Shown here piece after piece: positions 6,789-13,746 of a DNA stretch of 18,638 nucleotides. The position numbers and the translations under genes were made by a program. This DNA is from Patescibacteria group bacterium (GTDB taxonomy: Bacteria; Patescibacteriota; Gracilibacteria; Peribacterales; Peribacteraceae), in NCBI GenBank assembly GCA_018818235.1, contig JAHISE010000043.1, positions 1-18,638 of the forward strand. The letters run 5' to 3'. Position 1 is the stretch's first letter. Each line of letters begins with the position of its first letter. The notes below the pieces were generated by a model. That model ran no database searches. It was not told the DNA's origin and saw only the letters and a list, made by a program, of their open reading frames with translations.

Positions 6789-7013
6789 ATGCCTACCGCA
6801 GTACTAAAAAACTCTATCCGCCGTCTTCGTTTTGATCATAATATGACACAAGAAGAGCTGGCACTGCGTACAGGCGTTAGTCGTCAGACAGTAATGAGTA
6901 TTGAACGTGGACAAACCAATCCTTCTGTTCTGCTTGCTTTCAAAATAGCTTCTGCTTTGGAATCCGAAGTTAAGGATGTGTTTTGGATGGAGGGGAGTTT
7001 GGTGCCTGTTTAG
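6789..7013 (+). CDS. Small helix-turn-helix (Xre family) transcriptional regulator
   Basis: A 74-residue stand-alone Cro/CI-type DNA-binding domain. The sequence runs NSIRRLRFDHNMTQEELALRTGVSRQTVMSIERGQTNPSVLLAFKIASAL, with the turn of the HTH near RTGVS (27-31) and the recognition helix SRQTVMSIERG (31-41). Such 65-75-residue proteins usually act as dimers on their own or neighbouring promoters, but the target here is unknown. ATG at 6789 begins just before the conserved domain; a TTG at 6723 would add 22 poorly conserved residues. No Shine-Dalgarno or clear -10 is seen near the ATG. The neighbours (uppP upstream, a convergent coiled-coil gene downstream) do not reveal its regulon. Confidence 0.88.
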   Translation: MPTAVLKNSIRRLRFDHNMTQEELALRTGVSRQTVMSIERGQTNPSVLLAFKIASALESEVKDVFWMEGSLVPV

Positions 7014-7050
7014 AGAGGGGGTGGATGTTTGTAGGTTTATAGAATGGTTT

Positions 7051-7200
7051 AGTGAGTAGAAACGAGTGAGTAGTTGGTAGTGAGTAGTTAGAAACAGGTA
7101 TTTGAGCATGCAAATCAACACTTACTACTCAGACTCTCCTGAGCTTGTCGAGGGGCTACTCACTACAAACTCGTAACACTACTCACAACAAACTCGTTAA
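7051..7200. repeat. GAGTAGTGAGTAG-family inverted repeat with an embedded REP-like motif
   Basis: The left arm (7051-7091) has iterated GTGAGTAGTT words; the right arm (7121-7200) has the inverse ACTACTCA words. The right arm is interrupted at 7136-7155 by CTCCTGAGCTTGTCGAGGGG, a motif resembling REP-like sequences that recur in many bacterial genomes. It sits in the convergent gap between the HTH gene and the 7208 gene. Confidence 0.75.
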
Positions 7201-7207
7201 CATCGAC

Positions 7208-7528
7208 TCAGGCTGCAACAAGCCCCGTGTGTTTTTCGAGCTTCTTAATCCTTTTTTCGTGGTCAAATCTTGAGTCTTTTAGAACTTCAATTTCGTCTTT
7301 GTTTGCACCCGATACGTCGTGGTGAATGTTTTCTGCAATAATATCAAATTGCTCTTTGGTTTCACCTTTCCATTCTTTTTGTTTATTTAATATTTCATCT
7401 TTCCATTCCAAGGATTTTGCAAGAATCTCATTCTTCCATCCTTCATTTGCAATATATAGTTTTCCTATCGAGTCCATTACCATGGAAATATCCTTTTTTG
7501 TAGCCGGCGCATCATCATCTTTTTTCAT
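7208..7528 (-). CDS. Small coiled-coil hypothetical protein
   Basis: A 106-residue, highly charged protein without signal peptide or membrane segment. The middle holds an approximate 11-residue repeat with Trp at the start of each unit (GWKNEILAK, EWKDEILNK, EWKGETKEQ), and the C-terminus (HEKRIKKLEKHTG) is a short heptad coiled coil. The layout resembles the 14144-14434 protein, whose end reads similarly (RIDHIEEIE...KKHVG), so the two may be distant paralogues. TACGCT ends 9 nt before the ATG. No named function; related short coiled-coil ORFs are frequent in such genomes in my memory. Confidence 0.7.
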   Translation of the reverse strand: MKKDDDAPATKKDISMVMDSIGKLYIANEGWKNEILAKSLEWKDEILNKQKEWKGETKEQFDIIAENIHHDVSGANKDEIEVLKDSRFDHEKRIKKLEKHTGLVAA

Positions 7529-7572
7529 GGGTAGTGGAGCGTACAGTAAAAAATAATTTGATTACAATCAGT

Positions 7573-9210
7573 TCAGGTTGCAGTCAGTACTTTCTTGGGT
7601 TTAGTTACTCTAATATCTTCAATAAATAATTGCGGTTGAGTTGTTCCTTGCCAAGAATCAGTCCCAAGCCTGCATATAACATCGACAGTCTCAGAGATTT
7701 GACCAAATACTTCACCTAGTCTGAATCCTATCATTTTTGTTCCTTCGATCTTTCCCTGCAGATGATTCTCCTCTTTCCCCACAAGTCTTGGATAGTCGAT
7801 CTTGACATTTTCAATCATAAACACGGGCTCACGATTCCCCTGCCCGAATGGCTCGAGTTGTTTTAGGTTATTGCACAGATCCAGAGTAACTGAATTTGCA
7901 TCAAGAACAGCATCTATGTTGATTGTCGGAACCAATTCCTCGGGATCTGTTTGTTTTTCTGCGTCGCGACATAATTCTTTTGAAACTTTTTCAAACAGAT
8001 CAGCCCGGAATGAACATCCCGCAGCTTGTGCATGTCCGCCATAATACTGAAGTAGTTTTTTGCACCTCTCCAATCCTTTTGTGATGTGATAACACTCGGG
8101 GCTTCGCAAAGATGCAGTACACAATCCGTCATGAATGCGACCGACCAAACTCGGCTTTCCAAATTTTTCCGTAAGCTTGCCTGCAATCAATCCAACAATT
8201 CCCTGCGGAAAATCTTCATGCGCGATTGCGATAAGCGCAGTACTCCGGCAGTCTCCAATCTGTTCCAGTGCCTTGTTCATAAATTTCTCAGTTTGGCTTT
8301 GTCTGAGCTCATTTAATTCATTTATGTGTTCAAGTGCCTCTCCACCATTCATAAGCGCCTGAAGGGCTATTAAAGGGTCTGATATGCGTCCTGCGGCATT
8401 GATTCGAGGTGCAATGCGAAATGCAATATCCGTACTTGTTACTTTGTATTTGTTAAGTCCTGCAGATTTAATCAAAGCTGCAAGAGGTTCATCATTTAAT
8501 TTATTCAATGCTGCAATTCCTTGTTTAACCATAGTGCGGTTTTGTCCTCTCAGCTCCATTACATCTGCGATTGTTCCAAGCATTGCAAGCGCTTGATCGA
8601 TATGCATATCTTCCCAATCGCCATCTTCCAATGCGCGGACCAGATGGAAAGTAACTCCGGATCCGGACGGATAAGGCTCGGGGTATTTGGAAGAAAGTGC
8701 AGGGTGAACAATGGCATGAGCCTGTGGCAATCTTTTTCCAACATGATGATGGTCGGTAATTATCACATCGATACCAATCTCTTTAGCACGAGCAATTTCG
8801 TTTATCGATCCGATTCCTGAGTCCACGGTGATCAGAAGATCGGTTCCTTTTTGCGCGAATTCACCGATTATGTGTTCTTTGATTCCATATCCGTCATGAA
8901 TGCGATGAGGTAGTCGGATAAGTGGATCAATCCCTTGTCTTTTAAAGTATCTCATCATAATCAGTGCCGATGTAACTCCGTCGCAATCATAATCACCAAA
9001 GATTCCAATGGTTTCTCCTTTTTTAATCGCTTTGCGAATCCGTTTTACAGCTTTGGGAACATCATGAATTAAAGTTGGATCAATCAGTTCTCCATCTTGA
9101 TCGGGATCAATACCACGATCAGAAAGTAAAGATTCAAGTATTGCACTTGTTTCGATTTCTTTTTCCGGGATTATCCAGCGTTTGCCAGTTAGGGAAAGTT
9201 CTTGGATCAT
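7573..9210 (-). CDS. recJ: Single-stranded-DNA-specific exonuclease RecJ
   Basis: A 5'-to-3' exonuclease on single-stranded DNA, acting in RecF-pathway recombination, mismatch repair and base excision repair. The 545 residues cover the complete core. Phosphoesterase motif I is GDYDCDG (72-78), motif II is TVDSG (128-132), motif III is TDHHHVG (152-158), and motif IV is in LGTIADVMEL (211-220). The APRINAAGR block follows, then the DHHA1 domain with TASLRS and GGHAQAAG, and a C-terminal OB-like domain with EPFGQGN. All expected metal ligands are visible. Cys in DYDCDG where many have Ala or Val is unremarkable. The ATG at 9210 matches family starts; TAATCT ends 6 nt before it, so the mRNA is probably leaderless. 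Confidence 0.96.
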   Translation of the reverse strand: MIQELSLTGKRWIIPEKEIETSAILESLLSDRGIDPDQDGELIDPTLIHDVPKAVKRIRKAIKKGETIGIFGDYDCDGVTSALIMMRYFKRQGIDPLIRLPHRIHDGYGIKEHIIGEFAQKGTDLLITVDSGIGSINEIARAKEIGIDVIITDHHHVGKRLPQAHAIVHPALSSKYPEPYPSGSGVTFHLVRALEDGDWEDMHIDQALAMLGTIADVMELRGQNRTMVKQGIAALNKLNDEPLAALIKSAGLNKYKVTSTDIAFRIAPRINAAGRISDPLIALQALMNGGEALEHINELNELRQSQTEKFMNKALEQIGDCRSTALIAIAHEDFPQGIVGLIAGKLTEKFGKPSLVGRIHDGLCTASLRSPECYHITKGLERCKKLLQYYGGHAQAAGCSFRADLFEKVSKELCRDAEKQTDPEELVPTINIDAVLDANSVTLDLCNNLKQLEPFGQGNREPVFMIENVKIDYPRLVGKEENHLQGKIEGTKMIGFRLGEVFGQISETVDVICRLGTDSWQGTTQPQLFIEDIRVTKPKKVLTAT

Positions 9211-9618
9211 ATTTCGAGATTAGCAGTGGGGATGGGGTTTAGGATAGGCCTGCAACAGTATTTCGTATTTCGTATTTCGTATTTTTGGCTTAGAATAGCG
9301 GGAAAAAGGGTTCTCCCTTGGGGGGGGGCGTCCAATACATTATTTTGATAAAACTAGTGCAGGGATACTTCCCTGCGATAGTTTTTGAATTTAAAAAAGA
9401 AGGGCGTCGATCATGACGCCCTGTGCTGATCGAGTTGTGATACTAATTACATTTCAAAACATCACATATCGTAGTATCTATTAATACCTATACCTTGGCT
9501 TTTTTCCTTATCCCCCTCCCTCAATATTTTAAGGTGAGGGGGTTTTCGAAGGGGGAGAGGATGGGTGAGGGGGGCTGGAGATAAGGATATTTTGAACTGG
9601 AATTGGTATGAGAAGTCC
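9211..9618. other. 408-nt intergenic region with several hairpins
   Basis: No coding sequence seen. It holds three tandem TATTTCG units (about 9261-9288); a G9 run (9320-9328); a 7-bp hairpin with TACT loop at 9359-9376; the intrinsic terminator at 9391-9422 on the minus strand; and an imperfect C-rich/G-rich hairpin (about 9512-9543). The stretch between the 9619 gene's stop and the terminator would be a 3' untranslated region of about 200 nt. Confidence 0.6.
9391..9422 (-). terminator. Intrinsic terminator of the small membrane protein gene
   Basis: On the minus strand an 8-bp stem, AGGGCGTC with GACGCCCT around a 6-nt loop (9401-9422), is followed at once by TCTTTTTTAA. It lies about 200 nt past the 9619 stop with no other minus-strand gene between. 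It is one of only a few textbook terminators in the window. Confidence 0.8.
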
Positions 9619-9852
9619 TCACAAGACTCCGATGTGACTCAACGCGGTGATACCGCTCGCGAAGAGCAACAGTGACAGCAGACCGCTCTTAGCTAGTTTT
9701 GGCGGCTGCGTGTCGACATTGGGGCTTGTTCGGTGCCCATGGATCATGTTTGTAAGGTTGTGAGACCATGTGTCCAGTCTATTCAACTGGACGATCACAA
9801 TCAGTGATCCAGCGATGGGTGCTACGACCCCAACGACCAAAAAACTGTTCAT
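9619..9852 (-). CDS. Small membrane protein with two predicted TM segments
   Basis: A 77-residue protein of unknown function. Hydrophobic segments run about 3-24 (FLVVGVVAPIAGSLIVIVQL) and 57-75 (SGLLSLLLFASGITALSHI), joined by a polar His/Asn-rich loop. The start is decided by a clear Shine-Dalgarno: GAAGGA stands 6 nt before the ATG at 9852. A TTG at 9888 in the same frame would place that SD inside the coding region. The gene has its own TTGACT-N17-GATAGT promoter, a leader of about 50 nt and an intrinsic terminator. Its codons are visibly richer in G and C than those of its neighbours. It shares size class and signal set with the 13747-14073 gene, which suggests a common origin or special expression. 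Confidence 0.72.
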   Translation of the reverse strand: MNSFLVVGVVAPIAGSLIVIVQLNRLDTWSHNLTNMIHGHRTSPNVDTQPPKLAKSGLLSLLLFASGITALSHIGVL

Positions 9853-9908
9853 AACGTGTCCTTCTTTTATAGAGGTGGTTTCCGACAAAACGAACGATCA
9901 GGAGACAA

Positions 9909-9937
9909 ACTATCCCTGTATATGTGGTCTTAGTCAA
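9909..9937 (-). promoter_or_regulatory. Promoter: TTGACT, 17 nt, GATAGT
   Basis: On the minus strand TTGACT (9932-9937) and GATAGT (9909-9914) are exactly 17 nt apart. The predicted start near 9902 gives a leader of about 50 nt that contains the GAAGGA ribosome binding site of the 9852 start. Confidence 0.7.
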
Positions 9938-9975
9938 TGATATAGCCGGATTTTATCTTATATTTGAAAGACCTT

Positions 9976-10037
9976 TGCACCTCGAAGAGGTGCTCTGGTT
10001 TTGCATGTATAAACCAGATCGCGTCTTCGACGCGCGT
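9976..10037. other. Three adjacent stem-loops, possible structured RNA
   Basis: Three hairpins follow each other with almost no spacing: GCACCTC/GAGGTGC (9976-9992), TCTGGTTT/AAACCAGA (about 9993-10019) and GCGTC/GACGC (about 10021-10035). None is followed by a T-run on either strand. They lie between the stop of the LAPTG gene and the promoter of the small membrane protein, both minus strand. A tRNA was considered and excluded for lack of a T-arm GTTCGA and acceptor stem. Confidence 0.45.
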
Positions 10038-10107
10038 AGGCAATAATTAAAAGATGAATATTTCATTGTCAAAGAACCAAAAACTAAAAACTAATCAACC
10101 AATTAAC

Positions 10108-10599
10108 CTATTTCGTATAACACTTCTTTCCCCCCGCTCTCTTCATAGTCCAAGTCACTGCTCCAAGCATCGTCAAAGCAGACAAAATCGCAGGTGCACC
10201 GGTAGGTGCCAGCGGAGGTGCTCCACTGTGACTAATTGTTGCTTGATTTTGATCAATACGATTCAGAAGTCTGATGGTTCGAAGCAGATCAATATCATTC
10301 CCCGACAAGTCCACGGGATTTCCCTCTGATTCAAGGTAAATCTCTTCCTCCACCGGTGGAGGAGTGGGATGTTGTTTTTCATATTCCACTTCCCATTCAG
10401 CCTGTCGCCTTTCGGCACTGTCAGCTGATTGCTGTAAAACACGATCACGCGAATCACGATTACTTGGAGGAACATAAGTGTCGTTTCCCATCAATACATC
10501 TTCAGGCAGAAGATATGCATGAGCTGTAATCGGTGCGATTATTACCGCAGTTAGCACTGTCAGAATTGATTTAGCCAATAAGGATTTTTTCGAAGTCAT
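10108..10599 (-). CDS. Secreted protein with LAPTG sorting-like C-terminus
   Basis: A 163-residue predicted surface protein. Residues 1-28 form a signal peptide (positive start, hydrophobic SILTVLTAVIIAPI, cleavage after AHA). The middle is acidic, low-complexity and Pro-rich (QHPTPPPVEEE). The end has the three-part layout of a sortase substrate: LAPTG at 130-134, a hydrophobic stretch (about 136-152) and a basic tail (KRAGGKKCYTK). LAPTG differs from LPXTG by Ala for Pro; variant pentapeptides are known for several sortase classes. No sortase gene is in the window, so a simple C-terminal membrane anchor is the alternative. The ATG at 10599 is 7 nt past the stop of the upstream calcium-repeat gene, so the two form an operon. 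The longer open frame upstream overlaps that gene and is rejected. Confidence 0.75.
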   Translation of the reverse strand: MTSKKSLLAKSILTVLTAVIIAPITAHAYLLPEDVLMGNDTYVPPSNRDSRDRVLQQSADSAERRQAEWEVEYEKQHPTPPPVEEEIYLESEGNPVDLSGNDIDLLRTIRLLNRIDQNQATISHSGAPPLAPTGAPAILSALTMLGAVTWTMKRAGGKKCYTK

Positions 10600-10606
10600 C
10601 GGATAA

Positions 10607-11635
10607 TTATACCTCAAAAGCAGAGTAATCACAAGAGCCACCGGTTTCCATAATGCAGTTAAAGTACTCCTGTTCGTCAAATATGCCGTCTCCATCGGAA
10701 TCAGGATTAACCGGACTTGTTTCACCCGGGTCAACTATTCCGTTTAAATTTATATCTTCTCCACGTATCTGGGTACCATTGGATCCTACTCTGCAAAGCC
10801 CGTCACAAAGTCCGTCGTGATCAGAGTCAATGTGATTAGGATTTGTTTCTGTCATATCAACTTTGCCATTACGATTTTTGTCTTCCAGACCATCAACTAT
10901 TCCATCGCCATCCGAATCACGTCTGGTCGGGCTTGTTTTTAAGAAGAACAGTTCTATGCCGTCAGACAGTCCGTCACCGTCCGTGTCTGCTATGGCTGGA
11001 TCTGTGCCTTTGTCCTTTTCTATATATGAATTTACACCATCTCCGTCCGCATCTATTCCAACGGGTAGCGGACCTTCCGACATTACATAACAGGTTGATC
11101 CGTCTTTAATTATTTCAACCTGATGACGTACTCTACCGCGGTTAAATTCGGTTTCGTTAAGCCTCTCTTGAGTAAGCTCTTCCTGTCTGTAAAGAGTAAA
11201 TATCCCTTTGCGTTTTGCAAGTTCTTCTGCCGCTCTTACTTCACGTTCTTTTTCTGACAAAAATATACGTCCCGGAAATCCTCGTCCCTCCATCAGACGC
11301 ATGGTCTCGTAATCTTCAGGAAAACAGTATCCCCAGTATCGGATGTTTTCTCCGGATCTTCCGAATAACACAGTTCTTTTTATGTCACCCGTATTTACGG
11401 GTATATGAATAAGAACATTTGTATGAGGAGGAACTGTGGCACCTTTCTCCATTTTATCTGTTGTTATTGTTTCCCATTGTGTTAGGCCTAACATATGTTT
11501 TGGTAAGAGCCTTGCTTCCGTAGGGGTACTATTTATCGTTGAAAGCGAATAGGAAACAAATGCTATGCACAAAGCACCCAGACTCAAGGTGAGCCATTTC
11601 ATCATATTTTGGATGTGGGTATCTATTGGACGCAT
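10607..11635 (-). CDS. Secreted calcium-binding repeat protein (thrombospondin type 3-like)
   Basis: A 342-residue exported protein. An N-terminal hydrophobic segment (about 13-34, WLTLSLGALCIAFVSYSL) serves as signal peptide or anchor. A middle region (about 45-190) of unknown fold has Cys at 104 and 182. The C-terminal part (about 194-330) is an array of about seven acidic loops: DADGDGVNSYIE, DTDGDGLSDGIE, DSDGDGIVDGLE, DKNRNGKVD, DSDHDGLCDGL, DINLNGIVD and DSDGDGIFDEQE. These match TSP3/dockerin-like calcium loops, which rigidify when bound to Ca2+. The protein is probably extracellular and perhaps adhesive. A perfect TATAAT ends 6 nt before the ATG at 11635, implying a leaderless mRNA; ATGs at 11605 and 11602 are alternatives. 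It is the first gene of an operon with the LAPTG protein. Confidence 0.85.
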   Translation of the reverse strand: MRPIDTHIQNMMKWLTLSLGALCIAFVSYSLSTINSTPTEARLLPKHMLGLTQWETITTDKMEKGATVPPHTNVLIHIPVNTGDIKRTVLFGRSGENIRYWGYCFPEDYETMRLMEGRGFPGRIFLSEKEREVRAAEELAKRKGIFTLYRQEELTQERLNETEFNRGRVRHQVEIIKDGSTCYVMSEGPLPVGIDADGDGVNSYIEKDKGTDPAIADTDGDGLSDGIELFFLKTSPTRRDSDGDGIVDGLEDKNRNGKVDMTETNPNHIDSDHDGLCDGLCRVGSNGTQIRGEDINLNGIVDPGETSPVNPDSDGDGIFDEQEYFNCIMETGGSCDYSAFEV

Positions 11636-11641
11636 CGAACT

Positions 11642-11647
11642 ATTATA
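11642..11647 (-). promoter_or_regulatory. -10 element TATAAT, 6 nt before the ATG (leaderless)
   Basis: A perfect TATAAT on the minus strand ends 6 nt before the ATG at 11635, placing the expected transcript start at the A of the start codon. No convincing -35 is found 16-18 nt upstream. Confidence 0.6.
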
Positions 11648-11696
11648 TCATATTTATAGGGTTGAGGTTAGGTGAATTTGGAGGTTAATGTGACGA

Positions 11697-11788
11697 CAAT
11701 TGGCAATTGGCTAATTGGCAATTGGCTAGTATTCTCCGTTAATTGCATAAAATAGCCAATAAGCAAATTGCTAATATGCCAATTGCCA
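11697..11788. repeat. CAATTGGCTA-family inverted repeat, copy 2
   Basis: The left arm (11697-11728) and right arm (11753-11788) are iterated CAATTGGC/GCCAATTG words. The core between them (TAGTATTCTCCGTTAATTGC onwards to ATAGC) is closely matched at 15239-15271 and, in reverse, at 6536-6565. Confidence 0.85.
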
Positions 11789-11831
11789 AAAATATTTCTT
11801 AAAAAAATCCACAAAAAACACTGCCATAAGC

Positions 11832-11837
11832 TAAAAT
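11832..11837 (+). promoter_or_regulatory. -10 element TAAAAT, 6 nt before the ATC of dnaJ
   Basis: TAAAAT is followed by six C residues and then the ATC at 11844. The spacing equals that of the perfect TATAAT at 11642-11647 in the divergent gene, supporting transcription that begins at or beside the ATC codon. Confidence 0.5.
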
Positions 11838-11843
11838 CCCCCC

Positions 11844-12923
11844 ATCTCCCCCGACTACTACTCCACCTTGGGCGTTCCTCGTGATGCATCCAAAGATGAC
11901 ATCAAAAAGGCGTACAGAAAGCTGAGCAAGGAATTGCATCCCGACAAGCATAAAGGAGACAAAGATAAGGAACATAAATTCAAAGAGGTTAACGAGGCAT
12001 ACGAGATCTTGGGTGATGAGAGTAAAAGAAAGCAATATGATACTTTTGGAGCTGCGGGAGTCGGATCAGGCGGAACAGCAGGAGGTTTTGGCGGTTTCGA
12101 TTTTTCGGGATTTCAGAATGCCGGCGGAGGACTGGGAGATATCTTTGAAAGTTTTTTCGGAGGTACCAGAGGCACTTCGCGCGGGAGAAGAACGGAACGT
12201 GGCAGAGATATGGAAGTACGTATTGAAATTGAATTCGCAGAGGCCGTTAGCGGAGCTAAAAAGAAAATAAAAATCGAAAAATTTGTTGCATGTGATTCTT
12301 GTGATGCAAAAGGATATGAAAAAGGATCACAAATGATAGATTGCACGGACTGTGCGGGAACAGGGCAACAGATTCGTACGGCACAATCATTTTTCGGAAC
12401 AATCCAACAAAGTGTGCTTTGCTCAACTTGTTCCGGTGCGGGCAAGAAGCCGGAAAAGGCATGTGGTTCCTGCAGGGGCGAAGGCAGAAAACGCGAAAGC
12501 GAAACCATGACAATAGAAATCCCTGCAGGAATTCATGACGGGCAAACACTCAGGCTTGCCGGCAAAGGCGAGGTTGGAAAACAGGGTGCGGTATCAGGAG
12601 ACTTGTATGTGCAAGTTGCAATTCAACATGATCCTCGATTTGAACGAAATGGCGATGATATAAAAACAATAACAATTCTTCCCGTTGTCGATGCAATATT
12701 GGGAACCCAGATAGAAGTGACCACCGTGCATGGAAAAATTTCACTAAAAATTCCCGCAGGTACTCAGCCAAATCAAATTTTTAGAATTAAAGGGAAGGGG
12801 ATGCCGGTTCTCGGTTCGAGTAGGCATGGAGATCATTATGTTGAGGTGAGGGTGGAGGTTCCGTCGAAGTTGAGTGGGAAGGAGAGGAAGTTGGTTGAGG
12901 AGTGGAAAAAAATAAATTCGTAG
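11844..12923 (+). CDS. dnaJ: Chaperone protein DnaJ with apparent ATC start
   Basis: Co-chaperone of DnaK; it delivers substrates and stimulates ATP hydrolysis. The parts are complete: J domain with HPD (residues 32-34 from ATC), a Gly/Phe-rich linker (about 70-110), four zinc motifs CDSCDAKG, CTDCAGTG, CSTCSGAG and CGSCRGEG, and the C-terminal substrate-binding domain. The first zinc motif has Ala where Gly is usual. The start is odd. Helix I of the J domain, reading SPDYYSTLGV, is encoded upstream of the only standard start codon (TTG 11868), and an in-frame TAA sits at 11832-11834. Between them there is no ATG, GTG, TTG or CTG; ATC at 11844 stands exactly where DnaJ proteins begin (Met-Ser-x-Asp-Tyr-Tyr). 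I start there. A point change from ATG, or an error, is possible. dnaK and grpE are not in the window. The coding end overlaps a stem-loop at 12921-12946. Confidence 0.9.
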   Translation: MSPDYYSTLGVPRDASKDDIKKAYRKLSKELHPDKHKGDKDKEHKFKEVNEAYEILGDESKRKQYDTFGAAGVGSGGTAGGFGGFDFSGFQNAGGGLGDIFESFFGGTRGTSRGRRTERGRDMEVRIEIEFAEAVSGAKKKIKIEKFVACDSCDAKGYEKGSQMIDCTDCAGTGQQIRTAQSFFGTIQQSVLCSTCSGAGKKPEKACGSCRGEGRKRESETMTIEIPAGIHDGQTLRLAGKGEVGKQGAVSGDLYVQVAIQHDPRFERNGDDIKTITILPVVDAILGTQIEVTTVHGKISLKIPAGTQPNQIFRIKGKGMPVLGSSRHGDHYVEVRVEVPSKLSGKERKLVEEWKKINS

Positions 12924-12946
12924 CTGGGGTTCGGTTAACCCAGCTA
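12921..12946 (+). other. Stem-loop spanning the dnaJ stop codon
   Basis: TAGCTGGG (12921-12928) pairs with CCCAGCTA (12939-12946); the stop codon TAG forms the first three bases of the stem. No T-run follows, so it is not a standard intrinsic terminator, although it may protect the 3' end or hinder readthrough. Confidence 0.5.
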
Positions 12947-12987
12947 TACTGCATGAATTATCAGTAAAACTATAGGGTTGCTGAGTT

Positions 12988-13626
12988 ATGGATTTTCTTG
13001 ACAAGAATGTGTTACACTTGAAGACAATGTTAAGAACTATCGAAGAACGGGATGTAGTCGAGCATTCGATGCCGGAGGTTCCACGTCGGTCTTGGCGCAA
13101 GCGTATCATTTCCGATCCTTTGCTACACGTCGGAGGCGTACAGAAAAGTTCGTGGAATGACTTTTATCGATATTGTCTTGAGAATACAGATCCATGTGAA
13201 CCAATTTTTTCCGTTTGTGGAAGTGATGAGCTTACCGAAGAACATCCGGATAATTTTCCTGCAGTTACAGAATTACTTCGCGAGAATAGTAGCCGTTGCT
13301 TGTATGCGATTATGGAGCGGGGTATTGATTCAGATCAGATGGATGTATTACAGGGGGAGGCTAATGATGGGGAGTGGTCGGGCAAACTTGAGGTCTTTGT
13401 GTCTGACGGTATACAGAGCCATATGGCCATTTGTGGTGATCACTGTTTTTTGGAAGTTCCACATGGACCATTTGCTGACGAAGAGGATCGGCTAGGTGTA
13501 ATGATAACGCGTGATTCACTATTACTCGATGCTATGCGGAAGACAATCAATGATATATTGCATAACAGAGACACAAGGTGGCATTCGGAATTGACGAATC
13601 AACGAAGAGATCAAGTAACAATTTAG
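12988..13626 (+). CDS. Hypothetical cytoplasmic protein (212 aa)
   Basis: Not recognised. The product is acidic, lacks a signal peptide and membrane segments, and has several cysteines. The first 60 residues are basic and helical (HLKTMLRTIEERD, PRRSWRKRI). The last 80 (about 130-205) form a pattern of short strands then a helix (KLEVFVSDGIQSHMAICGDHCFLEV ... LGVMITRDSLLLDAMRKTINDIL) that faintly recalls the C-terminal sensor/PLD-like part of TrmB-type regulators, where a strand pair is followed by a closing helix. That is a weak visual analogy only. The ATG at 12988 follows TATAGG and has no Shine-Dalgarno. A terminator-like hairpin lies downstream at 13690-13719. Confidence 0.65.
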   Translation: MDFLDKNVLHLKTMLRTIEERDVVEHSMPEVPRRSWRKRIISDPLLHVGGVQKSSWNDFYRYCLENTDPCEPIFSVCGSDELTEEHPDNFPAVTELLRENSSRCLYAIMERGIDSDQMDVLQGEANDGEWSGKLEVFVSDGIQSHMAICGDHCFLEVPHGPFADEEDRLGVMITRDSLLLDAMRKTINDILHNRDTRWHSELTNQRRDQVTI

Positions 13627-13652
13627 TGGCTTAATAAAGCCAAATCAGCCAA

Positions 13653-13681
13653 TTGACTATATATAAAGTATATTGTACTAT
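13653..13681 (+). promoter_or_regulatory. Promoter: TTGACT, 17 nt, TACTAT
   Basis: TTGACT (13653-13658) and TACTAT (13676-13681) are 17 nt apart. The expected start near 13688 falls at the foot of the stem-loop 13690-13710, so the mRNA of the 13747 gene would carry a hairpin at its 5' end. Confidence 0.65.
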
Positions 13682-13689
13682 ATCTCCAG

Positions 13690-13719
13690 TTCTCACCATT
13701 GTGGTGAGAAGTGTTTTTT
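13690..13719 (+). terminator. Terminator-like hairpin, or 5' stem-loop of the next mRNA
   Basis: A perfect 9-bp stem, TTCTCACCA with TGGTGAGAA around TTG (13690-13710), is followed by GTG and T6 (13714-13719). By shape it is an intrinsic terminator for the 12988 gene. Because the promoter of the 13747 gene lies just upstream of it, it may instead be a 5' stabilising or attenuating hairpin. Confidence 0.6.
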
Positions 13720-13746
13720 GACAGCATTGGTTGGAAAGGAACAACC

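Noticed and set aside
9960..10050. tRNA gene
   Set aside because: There are three hairpins but no acceptor stem closing them, no T-loop GTTCGA and no plausible anticodon loop.
10054..10329. Plus-strand ORF over the end of the LAPTG gene
   Set aside because: It overlaps the antisense coding region, has skewed composition and lacks any start signal.
10600..10734. Upstream extension of the LAPTG protein
   Set aside because: It would overlap the calcium-repeat gene by more than 100 nt, and the signal peptide begins at the ATG 10599.
13717..13722. Perfect -35 hexamer TTGACA before the 13747 gene
   Set aside because: A -10 at proper spacing would fall on the ribosome binding site and start codon; the promoter at 13653-13681 fits better.
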